A stretch of DNA of 64,000 nucleotides from Bryobacterales bacterium (GTDB lineage: Bacteria > Acidobacteriota > Terriglobia > Bryobacterales > Bryobacteraceae): positions 1 through 64,000 of the forward strand of contig PLEX01000197.1 in assembly GCA_003136575.1 (NCBI GenBank), written 5' to 3'. Below the pieces are notes generated by a model. It searched no databases and had not been told where the DNA came from. It saw nothing but the letters and a program-made list of their open reading frames with translations. The translations under genes and the position numbers were made by a program. This document shows positions 44,421 to 53,432 of the stretch, piece by piece (positions within the stretch are counted from its first letter, which is position 1; every line of letters starts with the position of its first letter).

Positions 44421-47420
44421 ATGCGCACCAGACACTTCCCGCCCCGCATCCTCGCCAGCCGCAATGAAAAACATAGCCCGCGCCGCGCGCTCGCCGGAAC
44501 AATGGCCCTCGCCGCGGCCGTAGTCGGCCTTGCCATCGCCACTGCCGACTACACGAGGCTCGACGCCCAAAACCGCATGTCCTTCTCACGTGTCGCGCAG
44601 GACAACGGCCACGTGGCGCTCGGCCTCGCCCTCCGCAAGCTCGCCGTGTCCGCCACGTTCCTCCAGGCGCCGGCCCACCCCGACGACGAAACCAACGCCC
44701 TGTTCGCTTACTTCGGATTCGGCCTGGGATATCGCGTCATCGATCTCCAGAACAACCGCGGCGATGGCGGGCAGAACGAAATCGGCCCCGAACTCTTCCG
44801 CGATATCGCGGTGCTCCGCACCTCCGAACTCCTCGCCGCGCACGGCATTGATGGCGCGGAGCAGTATTTCACCCGCGCCATCGACTACGGCTATTCGTTC
44901 GACCCCGAGGAAGTGATCGGCAAGTGGGGCCGCAAGGAAATCGTCGGCGATTACGTACGCCTGCTCCGCACTCTTCGTCCCGACGTGACGGTAACCATGA
45001 ATATTCAGGGCAGCGGCGGCGACCGCGCCCATGAAGCGACAACGGTTCTTTTCCGAGAAGCGTTCCGCGCCGCCGGCGATCCCGCCATGTACCCCGAACA
45101 GTTGCAGGAAGGCCTGCGTCCATGGCAGCCGAAAAAGCTCTACTTCCCCGGTGGCAGAGGAGCGATCGGCGCGGGCGGCCGAGGTCCGGCCGGCGCGTCG
45201 GGCGCGCCTAATCCCGGTGCAGCGCAAGCCGCCGGACGGGGTGCAAACGGCGGTGGACGCGGTCGCGGCGCCGCTGGCGCATCGGGCGGCCTTGCCGCCG
45301 CTGGACGCGGTGGACGTGGCGGAGCGCAGGGTGCCTCCGGCGCACCAGCGGGTTCCCCACTCACGCCCGTCGCCACGCAGCAATACGACGCGCTGTTGGG
45401 CCGCAGCTACGGCGATATCGGCTCCGACGCCCGCAGCTATCACAAGTGCCAGGGCACCAGCGGACTGCCTCCGCTCCCCGGCGGCGCCGGTGGACGCGGT
45501 GGCGGAGGCCCGGGCGGCGGTGGTGGTTACGCCCTGATGGATACTACGATTCCCGGCCAGATGGGCAAGTCCGAAGCGTCGCTTTTCGATGGCATCGATA
45601 CCAGCCTGACAGCGCTCTCGCAATATGCCGGGCCCAATCCGCCGTCAGCCTTGGCCAACGCTCTGTCGGCCATCCTTAATGACGCGAAGCAGGCGCAAAA
45701 ACTCTTCGCCGAAGGGAACGATGGCGGAACCGCCGCCCCCGTCGAGGCCGGCCTCGCCGCTGTTCGCGCCCTCCGCGCCCAGTTGCCATCGATGGGGCTC
45801 AGCGACTCCGCTCGCTACGAGATCGATTTCCGCCTGAACCTGAAGGAACGCGATTATGAGGACGCCGTCCTCGCCGCGCACGATATCGTATTCGACGCAG
45901 TGGCCGATGACGGCCTTGTCGTAGCCGGACAGCCCGTTCGGCTTTCGCTTGTGGCACTCAATCGGGGGGCATCCGATATCAACGTGACCGGCGTCACGAT
46001 CGCGGGTTTCGACGGACCCGTCGCCTGCGCCGCCGGATCGGCGAAGAAAGACGCCGTGTACACGTGTACCTCCAACGCGCACATCCCGAAGGACGCGAAA
46101 CCCACGACACCATACTTCCACGACAACTACTGGAAGCACCCCGAAAACGCCGCCATCCAGATCTTCGACCCCGGCGTTCCCTTCGGTGTTCCCTTCGCCC
46201 CTTCGCCGTTCCGCGTCACGTTCCATCTCAAGTTCGGCAACGAGGAAGTTACAAAGGAACTGCCTGTTGAATATCGCTACGTAAAGGACATTTACTTCGG
46301 CGACAAACGCATGGAGCTGAACGTGGTGCCGGCGTTCTCGGTGCGCGTCGATCCGGGACTTGCGGTGATCCCCGCGCCGACCACGGCTGCGAAACCGGCC
46401 GCACGCGAACTGCACGTCACGGTGACGAACGGCACCAAAACCGCGGCGCAGGCGACCGTGTCGCTCGATCTGCCCGTCGGATGGAAAGCCACGCCGGCCA
46501 GCGTGCCGATCAACTTTGGGCATGAAGACGAAGCCCTGTCGGCTCGCTTTCAGGTTACCGCTCCTGTGACAGCCAAAGTCGGCCAGTATTTCCTGCACGC
46601 GGTCGTGACGTCGTCGGTCACCGGAGACGAGAAATTTACCACCGGTTACAAAGAAATCGAATACCCGCACGTGCAGCGCCGCCAGGTGATCGAGCCGGCT
46701 GAGACTTCCCTCAAAGTTGTGGACGTGAAGGTAACTCCCGGCATAAGGGTCGGCTACATCGTCGGTGTGGGCGATCAGGTGCCTCCGGCGCTCGAACAAC
46801 TCGGCGCAAAGGTTTCGTATATCGATGCCGACGAGATGGCTTTCGGCGATCTCTCGAAGCACGACGTTATCGTCACCGGCGTCCGCGCCTATGAACGCCG
46901 CGCCGATCTCCGCGCGTACAACCGGCGGCTGCTGGATTACGTCGAGCGCGGCGGCACGGCCATCGTTCAGTACAACAAGATGGAGTTCAACCAGGCCGAT
47001 TACGGCCCATATCCGGCGAAGGTCAGCAACAATCGAATTACCGACGAAACAGCGCCGGTGAAGCTGTTGGCGCCGGCCGACCAGGTTTTCAATTTCCCGA
47101 ATAGGATCGGCCCCGTGACATGGGCGAACTGGACGCAGGAGCGCGGACTCTACTTCCTGGGCGACAAGGACGCGAAATACATCGATCTGGTAGCGATGAC
47201 GGATCCGTTCAAGGACAATCCGGGCGAGAAGCTGGGGTCGCTGGTTGAAGCGAAATTCGGCAAGGGCCGCTGGTTCTATCTCGGGCTCGGGTTATGGCGT
47301 CAGCTGCCCGCGGGGACGGACGGAGCGTACCAGTTGCTGGCAAACCTGATCAGCCCGGCGAGAACGGCATCTGGGCTACGGGGTGCAAAGCCGCCCACAG
47401 GAACCGCGCCCACGAAGTGA
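44421..47420 (+). CDS. PIG-L/LmbE-family deacetylase, large exported protein with Gly-rich inserts
   Basis: APAHPDDETNALFAYFGFGLGYRVIDLQNNRGDGGQNEIG; HxxDE motif and C-terminal glutamine-amidotransferase-like/NPCBM-like regions not resolved. Confidence 0.83.
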   Translation: MRTRHFPPRILASRNEKHSPRRALAGTMALAAAVVGLAIATADYTRLDAQNRMSFSRVAQDNGHVALGLALRKLAVSATFLQAPAHPDDETNALFAYFGFGLGYRVIDLQNNRGDGGQNEIGPELFRDIAVLRTSELLAAHGIDGAEQYFTRAIDYGYSFDPEEVIGKWGRKEIVGDYVRLLRTLRPDVTVTMNIQGSGGDRAHEATTVLFREAFRAAGDPAMYPEQLQEGLRPWQPKKLYFPGGRGAIGAGGRGPAGASGAPNPGAAQAAGRGANGGGRGRGAAGASGGLAAAGRGGRGGAQGASGAPAGSPLTPVATQQYDALLGRSYGDIGSDARSYHKCQGTSGLPPLPGGAGGRGGGGPGGGGGYALMDTTIPGQMGKSEASLFDGIDTSLTALSQYAGPNPPSALANALSAILNDAKQAQKLFAEGNDGGTAAPVEAGLAAVRALRAQLPSMGLSDSARYEIDFRLNLKERDYEDAVLAAHDIVFDAVADDGLVVAGQPVRLSLVALNRGASDINVTGVTIAGFDGPVACAAGSAKKDAVYTCTSNAHIPKDAKPTTPYFHDNYWKHPENAAIQIFDPGVPFGVPFAPSPFRVTFHLKFGNEEVTKELPVEYRYVKDIYFGDKRMELNVVPAFSVRVDPGLAVIPAPTTAAKPAARELHVTVTNGTKTAAQATVSLDLPVGWKATPASVPINFGHEDEALSARFQVTAPVTAKVGQYFLHAVVTSSVTGDEKFTTGYKEIEYPHVQRRQVIEPAETSLKVVDVKVTPGIRVGYIVGVGDQVPPALEQLGAKVSYIDADEMAFGDLSKHDVIVTGVRAYERRADLRAYNRRLLDYVERGGTAIVQYNKMEFNQADYGPYPAKVSNNRITDETAPVKLLAPADQVFNFPNRIGPVTWANWTQERGLYFLGDKDAKYIDLVAMTDPFKDNPGEKLGSLVEAKFGKGRWFYLGLGLWRQLPAGTDGAYQLLANLISPARTASGLRGAKPPTGTAPTK

Positions 47421-47430
47421 AGACGCCACG

Positions 47431-49299
47431 ATGCCAGACTTAGGAACACTGATGGAAAATGGCCATGAGGCAAAAGGTAATCGGTTTACCAAGTACTTTC
47501 CCGTGCTCCTGGACGCGCTGCGATCAACCGACCCGACGCCGATGCGTCCGGCGGAAGCCCGTGCTTGGGTGAGGACCCGGATCGACGTGCCGGAAGCGGA
47601 CTTGACACGGCTCATTAAGAAGGGCAAACAGACTATATTTGAAAATGATGTCCACTGGGCCCGTTTCTACCTCGCTAAGGCGGGCCTGATCGCTTCTCCC
47701 AAGCGCGGGTTTTGGGGGCTCACCAATCAGGGCCGCAACACGCACCTTTCAACAGATGAGACTTGGACACTCTACGTCCGGGTACGCGACGCAAATCGAC
47801 CGGGCGCTACGACGAACGAAGAGGATCTACCAGCACCCGCGCTTGCGGACGAGGCAGTCAATAATACTTTGTATTGGTTTGTAGGGGACCGCTGGGGAGC
47901 GGATCGGGCTGAGCGCTTCTTGGCCGAGGGTCTCTGGGAGAACGGATACACAGACAGCCAGTCCCTGGACCTCGTCAGGCGTATGAGGCCGGACGACCGT
48001 ATCGCAATCAAGGCGACCTTTTCGCAAGAACGCGGGCTTCCATTCGACGTCGGCGGAAAATCCGTATCCGTCATGCGGATAAAGGCGACTGGCATGGTTC
48101 TTGAAAACGTGAACGACGGAAGACAAATACGGGTCGCTTGGGATCCGCCCGCTGTCTCGCGTGACTGGTACTTCTACACTTATTTGGCCACCATTGTCGA
48201 AGCCGATTTCGAGGACGAATGTGGCCGCCGTTTGGTCGACTTCACGTTTGGTCATGAGCCACAGGATTACAAGTGGTTCCTTGAGCGTCCATATTGGGCC
48301 GAGAAGTACGGCCCCGCGGCGCCTGTGACGACTCCTCTCAACCCGCCAAGCGAACAAGAAACGGCAGAAGAAAGTGAGAACCCGGAAATTGAAATGGCTC
48401 CGGAATATACAGTCGATTCGATCGCCACCGAAGGCTGTTTCCTCGGCAGCGCGGAGCTTGACGATATCCTCACCAGGTGGAGATCCAAGAAGAACCTTGT
48501 GCTCCAGGGGGCTCCAGGTACCGGAAAGACGTGGCTGGCGAAGCGCCTGGGGTTTGCGCTGGTAGGATCAAACGACAGGGAGACCACCCAGTCCAGGCTG
48601 AGAGTCGTGCAGTTTCACCCCTCCCTATCCTACGAGGACTTTGTGCGCGGGTGGCGACCCGACGGCGACGGCCGGCTCAAATTGGTTGATGGAATTCTGA
48701 TGCAGGCGATTGACGCCGCGGCCAGCGAACCTGATCGGCCGTTCGTACTGGTGATTGAGGAAATCAATCGTGGGAACCCCGCGCAGATATTCGGGGAGAT
48801 GCTAACCCTGCTTGAAAACACTAAGCGCGACCGTTCCGAGGCTATCGAGCTCGCGTATCGAAGAATACCGGGCGAGCGTGTCCACGTACCAAAGAACCTC
48901 TATGTCATCGGAACGATGAACGTCGCGGACCGATCACTGGCGATTGTCGATCTGGCATTGCGTCGTCGTTTTGCTTTCGTGGATCTGGAACCAAGGTTGG
49001 GATCTGCCTGGCAGGTGTGGTCCTCCGAACGCGGGCTCGACGACACAATGCTGTCGCGGATTGAGGAACGAATCAGCGCGCTGAACGAGGAAATCGCATC
49101 AGCGGCTTCCCTGGGGCCTCAGTTTCGAATTGGCCACTCGTATGTAACGCCCAATGTCGACGAGGTGGTGCGCGACGGCCGAGCATGGTACCGGGCGAGA
49201 GTCGAAACTGAAATCGGGCCCCTCCTGGACGAATACTGGTACGACCAGCCGGACAAAGCCAAAGAGGAGCGTGACAAATTGCTGAAGGGGCTCGTCTGA
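47431..49299 (+). CDS. mcrB: McrB-like AAA+ GTPase with Mrr-N-like winged helix and PUA/EVE-like N-terminal regions
   Basis: LQGAPGTGKTWLAKRLG; VVQFHPSLSYEDFVRGWRP; VLVIEEINRGNPAQIFGEMLTLLE; IGTMNVADRSLAIVDLALRRRF; N-term GLIASPKRGFWGLTNQG. Confidence 0.9.
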   Translation: MPDLGTLMENGHEAKGNRFTKYFPVLLDALRSTDPTPMRPAEARAWVRTRIDVPEADLTRLIKKGKQTIFENDVHWARFYLAKAGLIASPKRGFWGLTNQGRNTHLSTDETWTLYVRVRDANRPGATTNEEDLPAPALADEAVNNTLYWFVGDRWGADRAERFLAEGLWENGYTDSQSLDLVRRMRPDDRIAIKATFSQERGLPFDVGGKSVSVMRIKATGMVLENVNDGRQIRVAWDPPAVSRDWYFYTYLATIVEADFEDECGRRLVDFTFGHEPQDYKWFLERPYWAEKYGPAAPVTTPLNPPSEQETAEESENPEIEMAPEYTVDSIATEGCFLGSAELDDILTRWRSKKNLVLQGAPGTGKTWLAKRLGFALVGSNDRETTQSRLRVVQFHPSLSYEDFVRGWRPDGDGRLKLVDGILMQAIDAAASEPDRPFVLVIEEINRGNPAQIFGEMLTLLENTKRDRSEAIELAYRRIPGERVHVPKNLYVIGTMNVADRSLAIVDLALRRRFAFVDLEPRLGSAWQVWSSERGLDDTMLSRIEERISALNEEIASAASLGPQFRIGHSYVTPNVDEVVRDGRAWYRARVETEIGPLLDEYWYDQPDKAKEERDKLLKGLV

Positions 49300-50444
49300 T
49301 GTCTGCTCACTTGCAGGCAGACCGTCGAATCGGTAGGATTCCGGTCCGAAATCTCTGGCTCCTGATGCTCTACGCGTCAGCCCTGGCGCGGACCGGTGCC
49401 ATCGGCACGTTCCTTACCGACGATCAAATCGACGATTTGCCAGACCTGATCGCGCGCCTTCTGGCTGAATCCGTTGATCGCCGATTTCGCCGAAACCTCA
49501 CTCGTGGCTATCGTCATCGCGAGAGCACTGTCTCGCGTGTTCGTGGCCGAATTGACTTTCTGACGACTGAAACGCGGATGCTCCTCTCGCGCGGTGAAGT
49601 GTTCTGCCGGTTCGAAGAACTTACGATGGACACCCCCCGCAACAGGCTCGTCCGCACGGCGCTTGAGAAAGTTGCACGGCTGATTCGGGACAAAGATCTT
49701 CTTCTCCGATGCCGCTCATTGGCATCCAGCCTTGCCCGCTGTGGCGTAAGCGGCGTGCGACCGACTCATGCCGACCTTGCAAGGGACCAGATTGGAAGGA
49801 ACGATTCAGGCGACCGGAATATGGTCGCTCTTGCCGAACTGGCCTTCGATCTTGCGCTCCCGACCGAGGATCCGGGGACCCAAACCCTCGCTGCGCCAGC
49901 TAGAGAAGAAACCTGGGTCCGAAGGCTTTTTGAAAAGGCCGTCCTCGGCTTCGCCCAAACCGAATTGGAGCCACTTCAGTGGGGAGTTCGGGGAGGAGGG
50001 CATATCAACTGGCAGGTCTCATATGCATCGGAAGGGCTGACCGCGATACTCCCTCGTATGGTGACCGACATTGTGCTTGACGAACCAAACCGGGGTACGC
50101 GAGTGGTGATTGATACTAAATTTGCGTCCGTGCTTGAAAAAGGGCGTTTTGGTGACGCTGTGATAAAAAGTCAATATCTCTACCAAATGTACGCGTACAT
50201 TCGATCCCAAGAAGGCCTGGATAGCCGTTGGGAAAAAGCCTCGGGCCTATTCATCCATCCGGCCATTGACGCCACTCTTCACGAGACCGTCGTCATACAG
50301 GGCCACGCAATCACCTTTGCGACGGTCGACCTCAGCAAGCCAGCTGCGGAGTTCCGGAGAGAGCTTCGCCTCGTTCTCCTCGGCGCTGCTATCCATTCCG
50401 ATGGCGTCCGAACCTCACCTGTGGGAGATACTGTCCACCAATGA
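49299..50444 (+). CDS. mcrC: McrC-family restriction subunit
   Basis: RIGRIPVRNLWLLMLYAS; TMDTPRNRLVRTALEKV; VTDIVLDEPNRGTRVVIDTKFA...KSQYLYQMYAYIRSQ nuclease-like core. Confidence 0.88.
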   Translation: MSAHLQADRRIGRIPVRNLWLLMLYASALARTGAIGTFLTDDQIDDLPDLIARLLAESVDRRFRRNLTRGYRHRESTVSRVRGRIDFLTTETRMLLSRGEVFCRFEELTMDTPRNRLVRTALEKVARLIRDKDLLLRCRSLASSLARCGVSGVRPTHADLARDQIGRNDSGDRNMVALAELAFDLALPTEDPGTQTLAAPAREETWVRRLFEKAVLGFAQTELEPLQWGVRGGGHINWQVSYASEGLTAILPRMVTDIVLDEPNRGTRVVIDTKFASVLEKGRFGDAVIKSQYLYQMYAYIRSQEGLDSRWEKASGLFIHPAIDATLHETVVIQGHAITFATVDLSKPAAEFRRELRLVLLGAAIHSDGVRTSPVGDTVHQ

Positions 50445-51841
50445 AACTCACTTTCCACGGCGCGGCCGGCGGCGTAACAGGATCGCAGCACAAGCTCGAA
50501 TCGAGCGGCGCGACGGTCCTCCTCGATTGCGGCATGTTCCAGGGCCGCCGCAAAGAAGCCGAACAGAAGAACCGCGAGATGCCGTTCCCCGCCCGCTCCG
50601 TCGATGCCGTCGTGTTGTCTCACGCCCACATCGATCACAGCGGCCGCCTGCCGCTCCTCGTCCGGGAAGGCTTCCACGGGCCGATCTACACGACGCCCGC
50701 CACCATCGACCTCTGCGCCTCCATGCTCCGCGATACCGCCCATATCGCCGAAAGCGACGCCAGCTTCGTCAATCGCCACCATCCCGGCGAAGTACCCGTC
50801 GAGCCGCTCTACACCATGGCCGATGCGGACGCCACTATGCCGCTTTTCCGCCCGGTCGCATACCGCACGCCGACCGAAATCGCCGGTGGCCTCACGATGG
50901 AATCTTACGATGCGGGACACATCCTCGGGTCGTCCTCCATCCTGCTTACCGACGGCCAGACACGCCTCGGCTTCTCCGGCGACGTCGGGCGGCCGGGTCT
51001 TCCCATCATCCGCGATCCCGACCCGCTTCCGCCCGTCGACTACCTCATCATGGAAAGCACCTACGGCAGCCGCAAGCACCCGCAACAGGGCGAAGCGCTC
51101 GGCAGGCTCGAGAGTGTCGTCAAGCGGACCATCGGACGCGGCGGCAGGCTGATCGTCCCGGCCTTCGCAGTTGGCCGCACGCAACAAATCGTCCTCCTGC
51201 TGCATCAGTTGATGGACGAAAAGCGCATTCCCGCGGTCCCCATGTTTGTGGATAGCCCGCTGGCTGTCGATGTGACGAAGACCTTCCGCGCTCACCCGGA
51301 ATGTTTCGACGCGGAAACGGCAAAGTACCTCGCGGAGGGCGAGGATCCGTTCGGTTTCAAGCGCCTGAGTTACGTTCGCGAGGCCGAGGGGTCGAAGAAA
51401 CTGAACGACCTGCGGGGGCCGTTCGTGGTTATTTCTCCTTCCGGCATGTGCGAAGCCGGACGCGTCCTTCACCACCTCAGCCACAACATCGGAGACCCGA
51501 AGAACACCGTTCTGCTCACCGGCTACCAGGCCGAAAACACGCTGGGCCGCAAGCTGAAAAACGGCATGAAATCGGTGCGGATCTTCGGCGTGCCGACCGA
51601 GGTTCGCGCGGAGATCCAGAGCCTGGACGAATTGAGCGGTCACGCAGACGCGGGCGAATTGATCGAATGGATGAGATCGGCGGTGGGTTCACCCGGCAAG
51701 GCGCCGATGCTCAAACGAGTCTTCCTTGTCCATGGCGAACCCGGAGAATCCGGCCCGCTGTCGAAATTGATCGAATCAACCTACGGGGTTGCGGCGACCC
51801 CGGTTGCCCCCGGCCAGGCTTTCGATCTCAAAACGGTGTAA
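50441..51841 (+). CDS. Metallo-beta-lactamase/beta-CASP RNA-processing nuclease
   Basis: LSHAHIDHSGRLPLLVREGF; AGHILGSSSI; SGMCEAGRVLHHLSHNIGDPKNTVLLTGYQAENTLGRKL; ATGA overlap with mcrC. Confidence 0.93.
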   Translation: MKLTFHGAAGGVTGSQHKLESSGATVLLDCGMFQGRRKEAEQKNREMPFPARSVDAVVLSHAHIDHSGRLPLLVREGFHGPIYTTPATIDLCASMLRDTAHIAESDASFVNRHHPGEVPVEPLYTMADADATMPLFRPVAYRTPTEIAGGLTMESYDAGHILGSSSILLTDGQTRLGFSGDVGRPGLPIIRDPDPLPPVDYLIMESTYGSRKHPQQGEALGRLESVVKRTIGRGGRLIVPAFAVGRTQQIVLLLHQLMDEKRIPAVPMFVDSPLAVDVTKTFRAHPECFDAETAKYLAEGEDPFGFKRLSYVREAEGSKKLNDLRGPFVVISPSGMCEAGRVLHHLSHNIGDPKNTVLLTGYQAENTLGRKLKNGMKSVRIFGVPTEVRAEIQSLDELSGHADAGELIEWMRSAVGSPGKAPMLKRVFLVHGEPGESGPLSKLIESTYGVAATPVAPGQAFDLKTV

Positions 51842-51899
51842 CACAAAGCGCGGCTCGTGCGGTCTAATATACTGACAAGATAAGGCAAATTCCACAAAT

Positions 51900-52802
51900 A
51901 TGAGCTCTCCGTACCCGAACTACCAGGCACCGCCGCCCCCGAACAACAACGCCAGCGTGATGACGACGGTGGCGATTGCGGCGATCGTCGCCTCGATTGC
52001 GGCAAACCTCTTTCTCCTCTACCAGGTCAACAGCCTGAAAGACGAAACCGCCCACTCCCGCGAGGTGTTGCAGGGCGAAATCGACACGCTGAAAGAAACC
52101 AGCACAGCCATGACGGCTGCGCAGCGCAAGCATCTGGACGAATTGAAAGACGATCTGGACGCCCGCTCCAGGCAGCTCGCCGCTCAGGCCAACCAGGCCA
52201 AAAAGGAAGCGGTGTCGTATGCCGATGAAAAGAGCAGACAGCTCGAAACGGAGCAGCAGAAGACCGCGCAGCAGGTCGGCCAGGTGAGTTCGGCGATCTC
52301 GGAAGTCAGCAGGAAGGCCGACACTGCAAACGCGAAGATCGAAAACGTGAACAACGATGTGAGCGGCGTGAAACAGGATCTGAACGCGACGAGGACTTCG
52401 CTCGATCAGACCAAGACGGACCTGAACGCCAACATCGTCGCTCTGAAGAAGGTGCAGGGCGATCTTGGCGTGACCAACGGTTTTGTGGCCACCAACGGCA
52501 CGGAGCTGGCAGAGCTCAAGAAGCTGGGTGAGCGCAACATCGTCGAGTTCACGCTGAAGAAGCAGAAGGACATGTCGAAGGTCGCGAACATCAGCCTGAA
52601 GCTGGAGAAGACCGACCCGAAGAAGAACAAGTTCACTATCAACGTGATGGCGGACGACAAGCTGACCGAGAAGAAGGATCGCAACATCAATGAACCGCTG
52701 CAGTTCTATGTGGCGAAGTCGCTTTATGAGATCGTGATTAACTCGGTGGGCAAGGACACGGTTTCGGGATATCTCTCGTCGCCGAAGTATCAGTCCCGAT
52801 AG
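51900..52802 (+). CDS. Single-TM coiled-coil hypothetical protein
   Basis: TM helix VAIAAIVASIAANLFLLY, then heptad-rich Gln/Lys/Glu region and a C-terminal folded-looking domain. Confidence 0.7.
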   Translation: MSSPYPNYQAPPPPNNNASVMTTVAIAAIVASIAANLFLLYQVNSLKDETAHSREVLQGEIDTLKETSTAMTAAQRKHLDELKDDLDARSRQLAAQANQAKKEAVSYADEKSRQLETEQQKTAQQVGQVSSAISEVSRKADTANAKIENVNNDVSGVKQDLNATRTSLDQTKTDLNANIVALKKVQGDLGVTNGFVATNGTELAELKKLGERNIVEFTLKKQKDMSKVANISLKLEKTDPKKNKFTINVMADDKLTEKKDRNINEPLQFYVAKSLYEIVINSVGKDTVSGYLSSPKYQSR

Positions 52803-52826
52803 TTGCCAACCAATCCGAATGTCGCG

Positions 52827-52858
52827 AAGCCCGCACGCTCGTCCGTGCGGGCTTTTTG
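52827..52858 (+). terminator. Intrinsic terminator after the coiled-coil gene
   Basis: AAGCCCGCACG-CTCGTC-CGTGCGGGCTT-TTT. Confidence 0.9.
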
Positions 52859-52914
52859 TGTCTGAACGCGGGGAGCATGCCAGGCACCGGCCGCTCGAAA
52901 ACCGCCCCTAACCA

Positions 52915-53430
52915 TCAAACGCTGTCGCCGATTTCCACACTCTCCAGGTGAGCCGCCAGCGCCGGTATTGCCAACCGCAATTCCCCCGGTCCGTCCAGGG
53001 ATGGCGAACTGCTCGATCCTCCCGCCACCAACTCTTGTCGATACGCAGCCGTAAAAACCCGCCCGATGGCTCCGTCGTACGCAGCAGCGGGATCGGTGGG
53101 AGAAAAAGTGATATGGAGCGCCGTGTGTGGCTCAGATTCAAACGTCGCTCCGCGTGCGAGCCGGTGACTTCGAAGATGCTGCCATCCGCGGTCAGCGCGA
53201 ACAGACCGCCGCCGCGCCCGACCAGCACCTGAACCTCCCCGTTGAGTCCGCTTTACCGCCACGAATAGAGGCAAACTGCCGGATACGGTTTCCATCCGGA
53301 AAAGACCGCCGGGGCCGTCCGCTTAGAGCGTACCGTTCGCCCGGCTCAGGCAGAGAATATCGCCGGCCAGTCCGGCGCTGCCGTCGAAGCGCGAAAACTC
53401 GGGCGCCATCCGCAAACCCCGCCGTTCCGC
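52915..53430 (-). pseudogene. Possible frameshifted remnant of an unidentified gene
   Basis: MAPEFSRFDGSAGLAGDILCLSRANGTL* / METVSGSLPLFVAVK / GLNGEVQVLVGRGGGLFALTADGSIFEVTGSHAERRLNLS / EPHTALHITFSPTDPAAAYDGAIGRVF... across frames. Confidence 0.4.
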
Positions 53431-53432
53431 GC

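Noticed and set aside
45150-45530. Repetitive GGN/CGN sequence considered as CRISPR or tandem repeat array
   Set aside because: Stays in the coding frame of the PIG-L protein, lacks regular repeat/spacer spacing; treated as a Gly-rich coding tract.
45645-46862. 405-aa minus-strand ORF
   Set aside because: Shadow of the PIG-L deacetylase gene.
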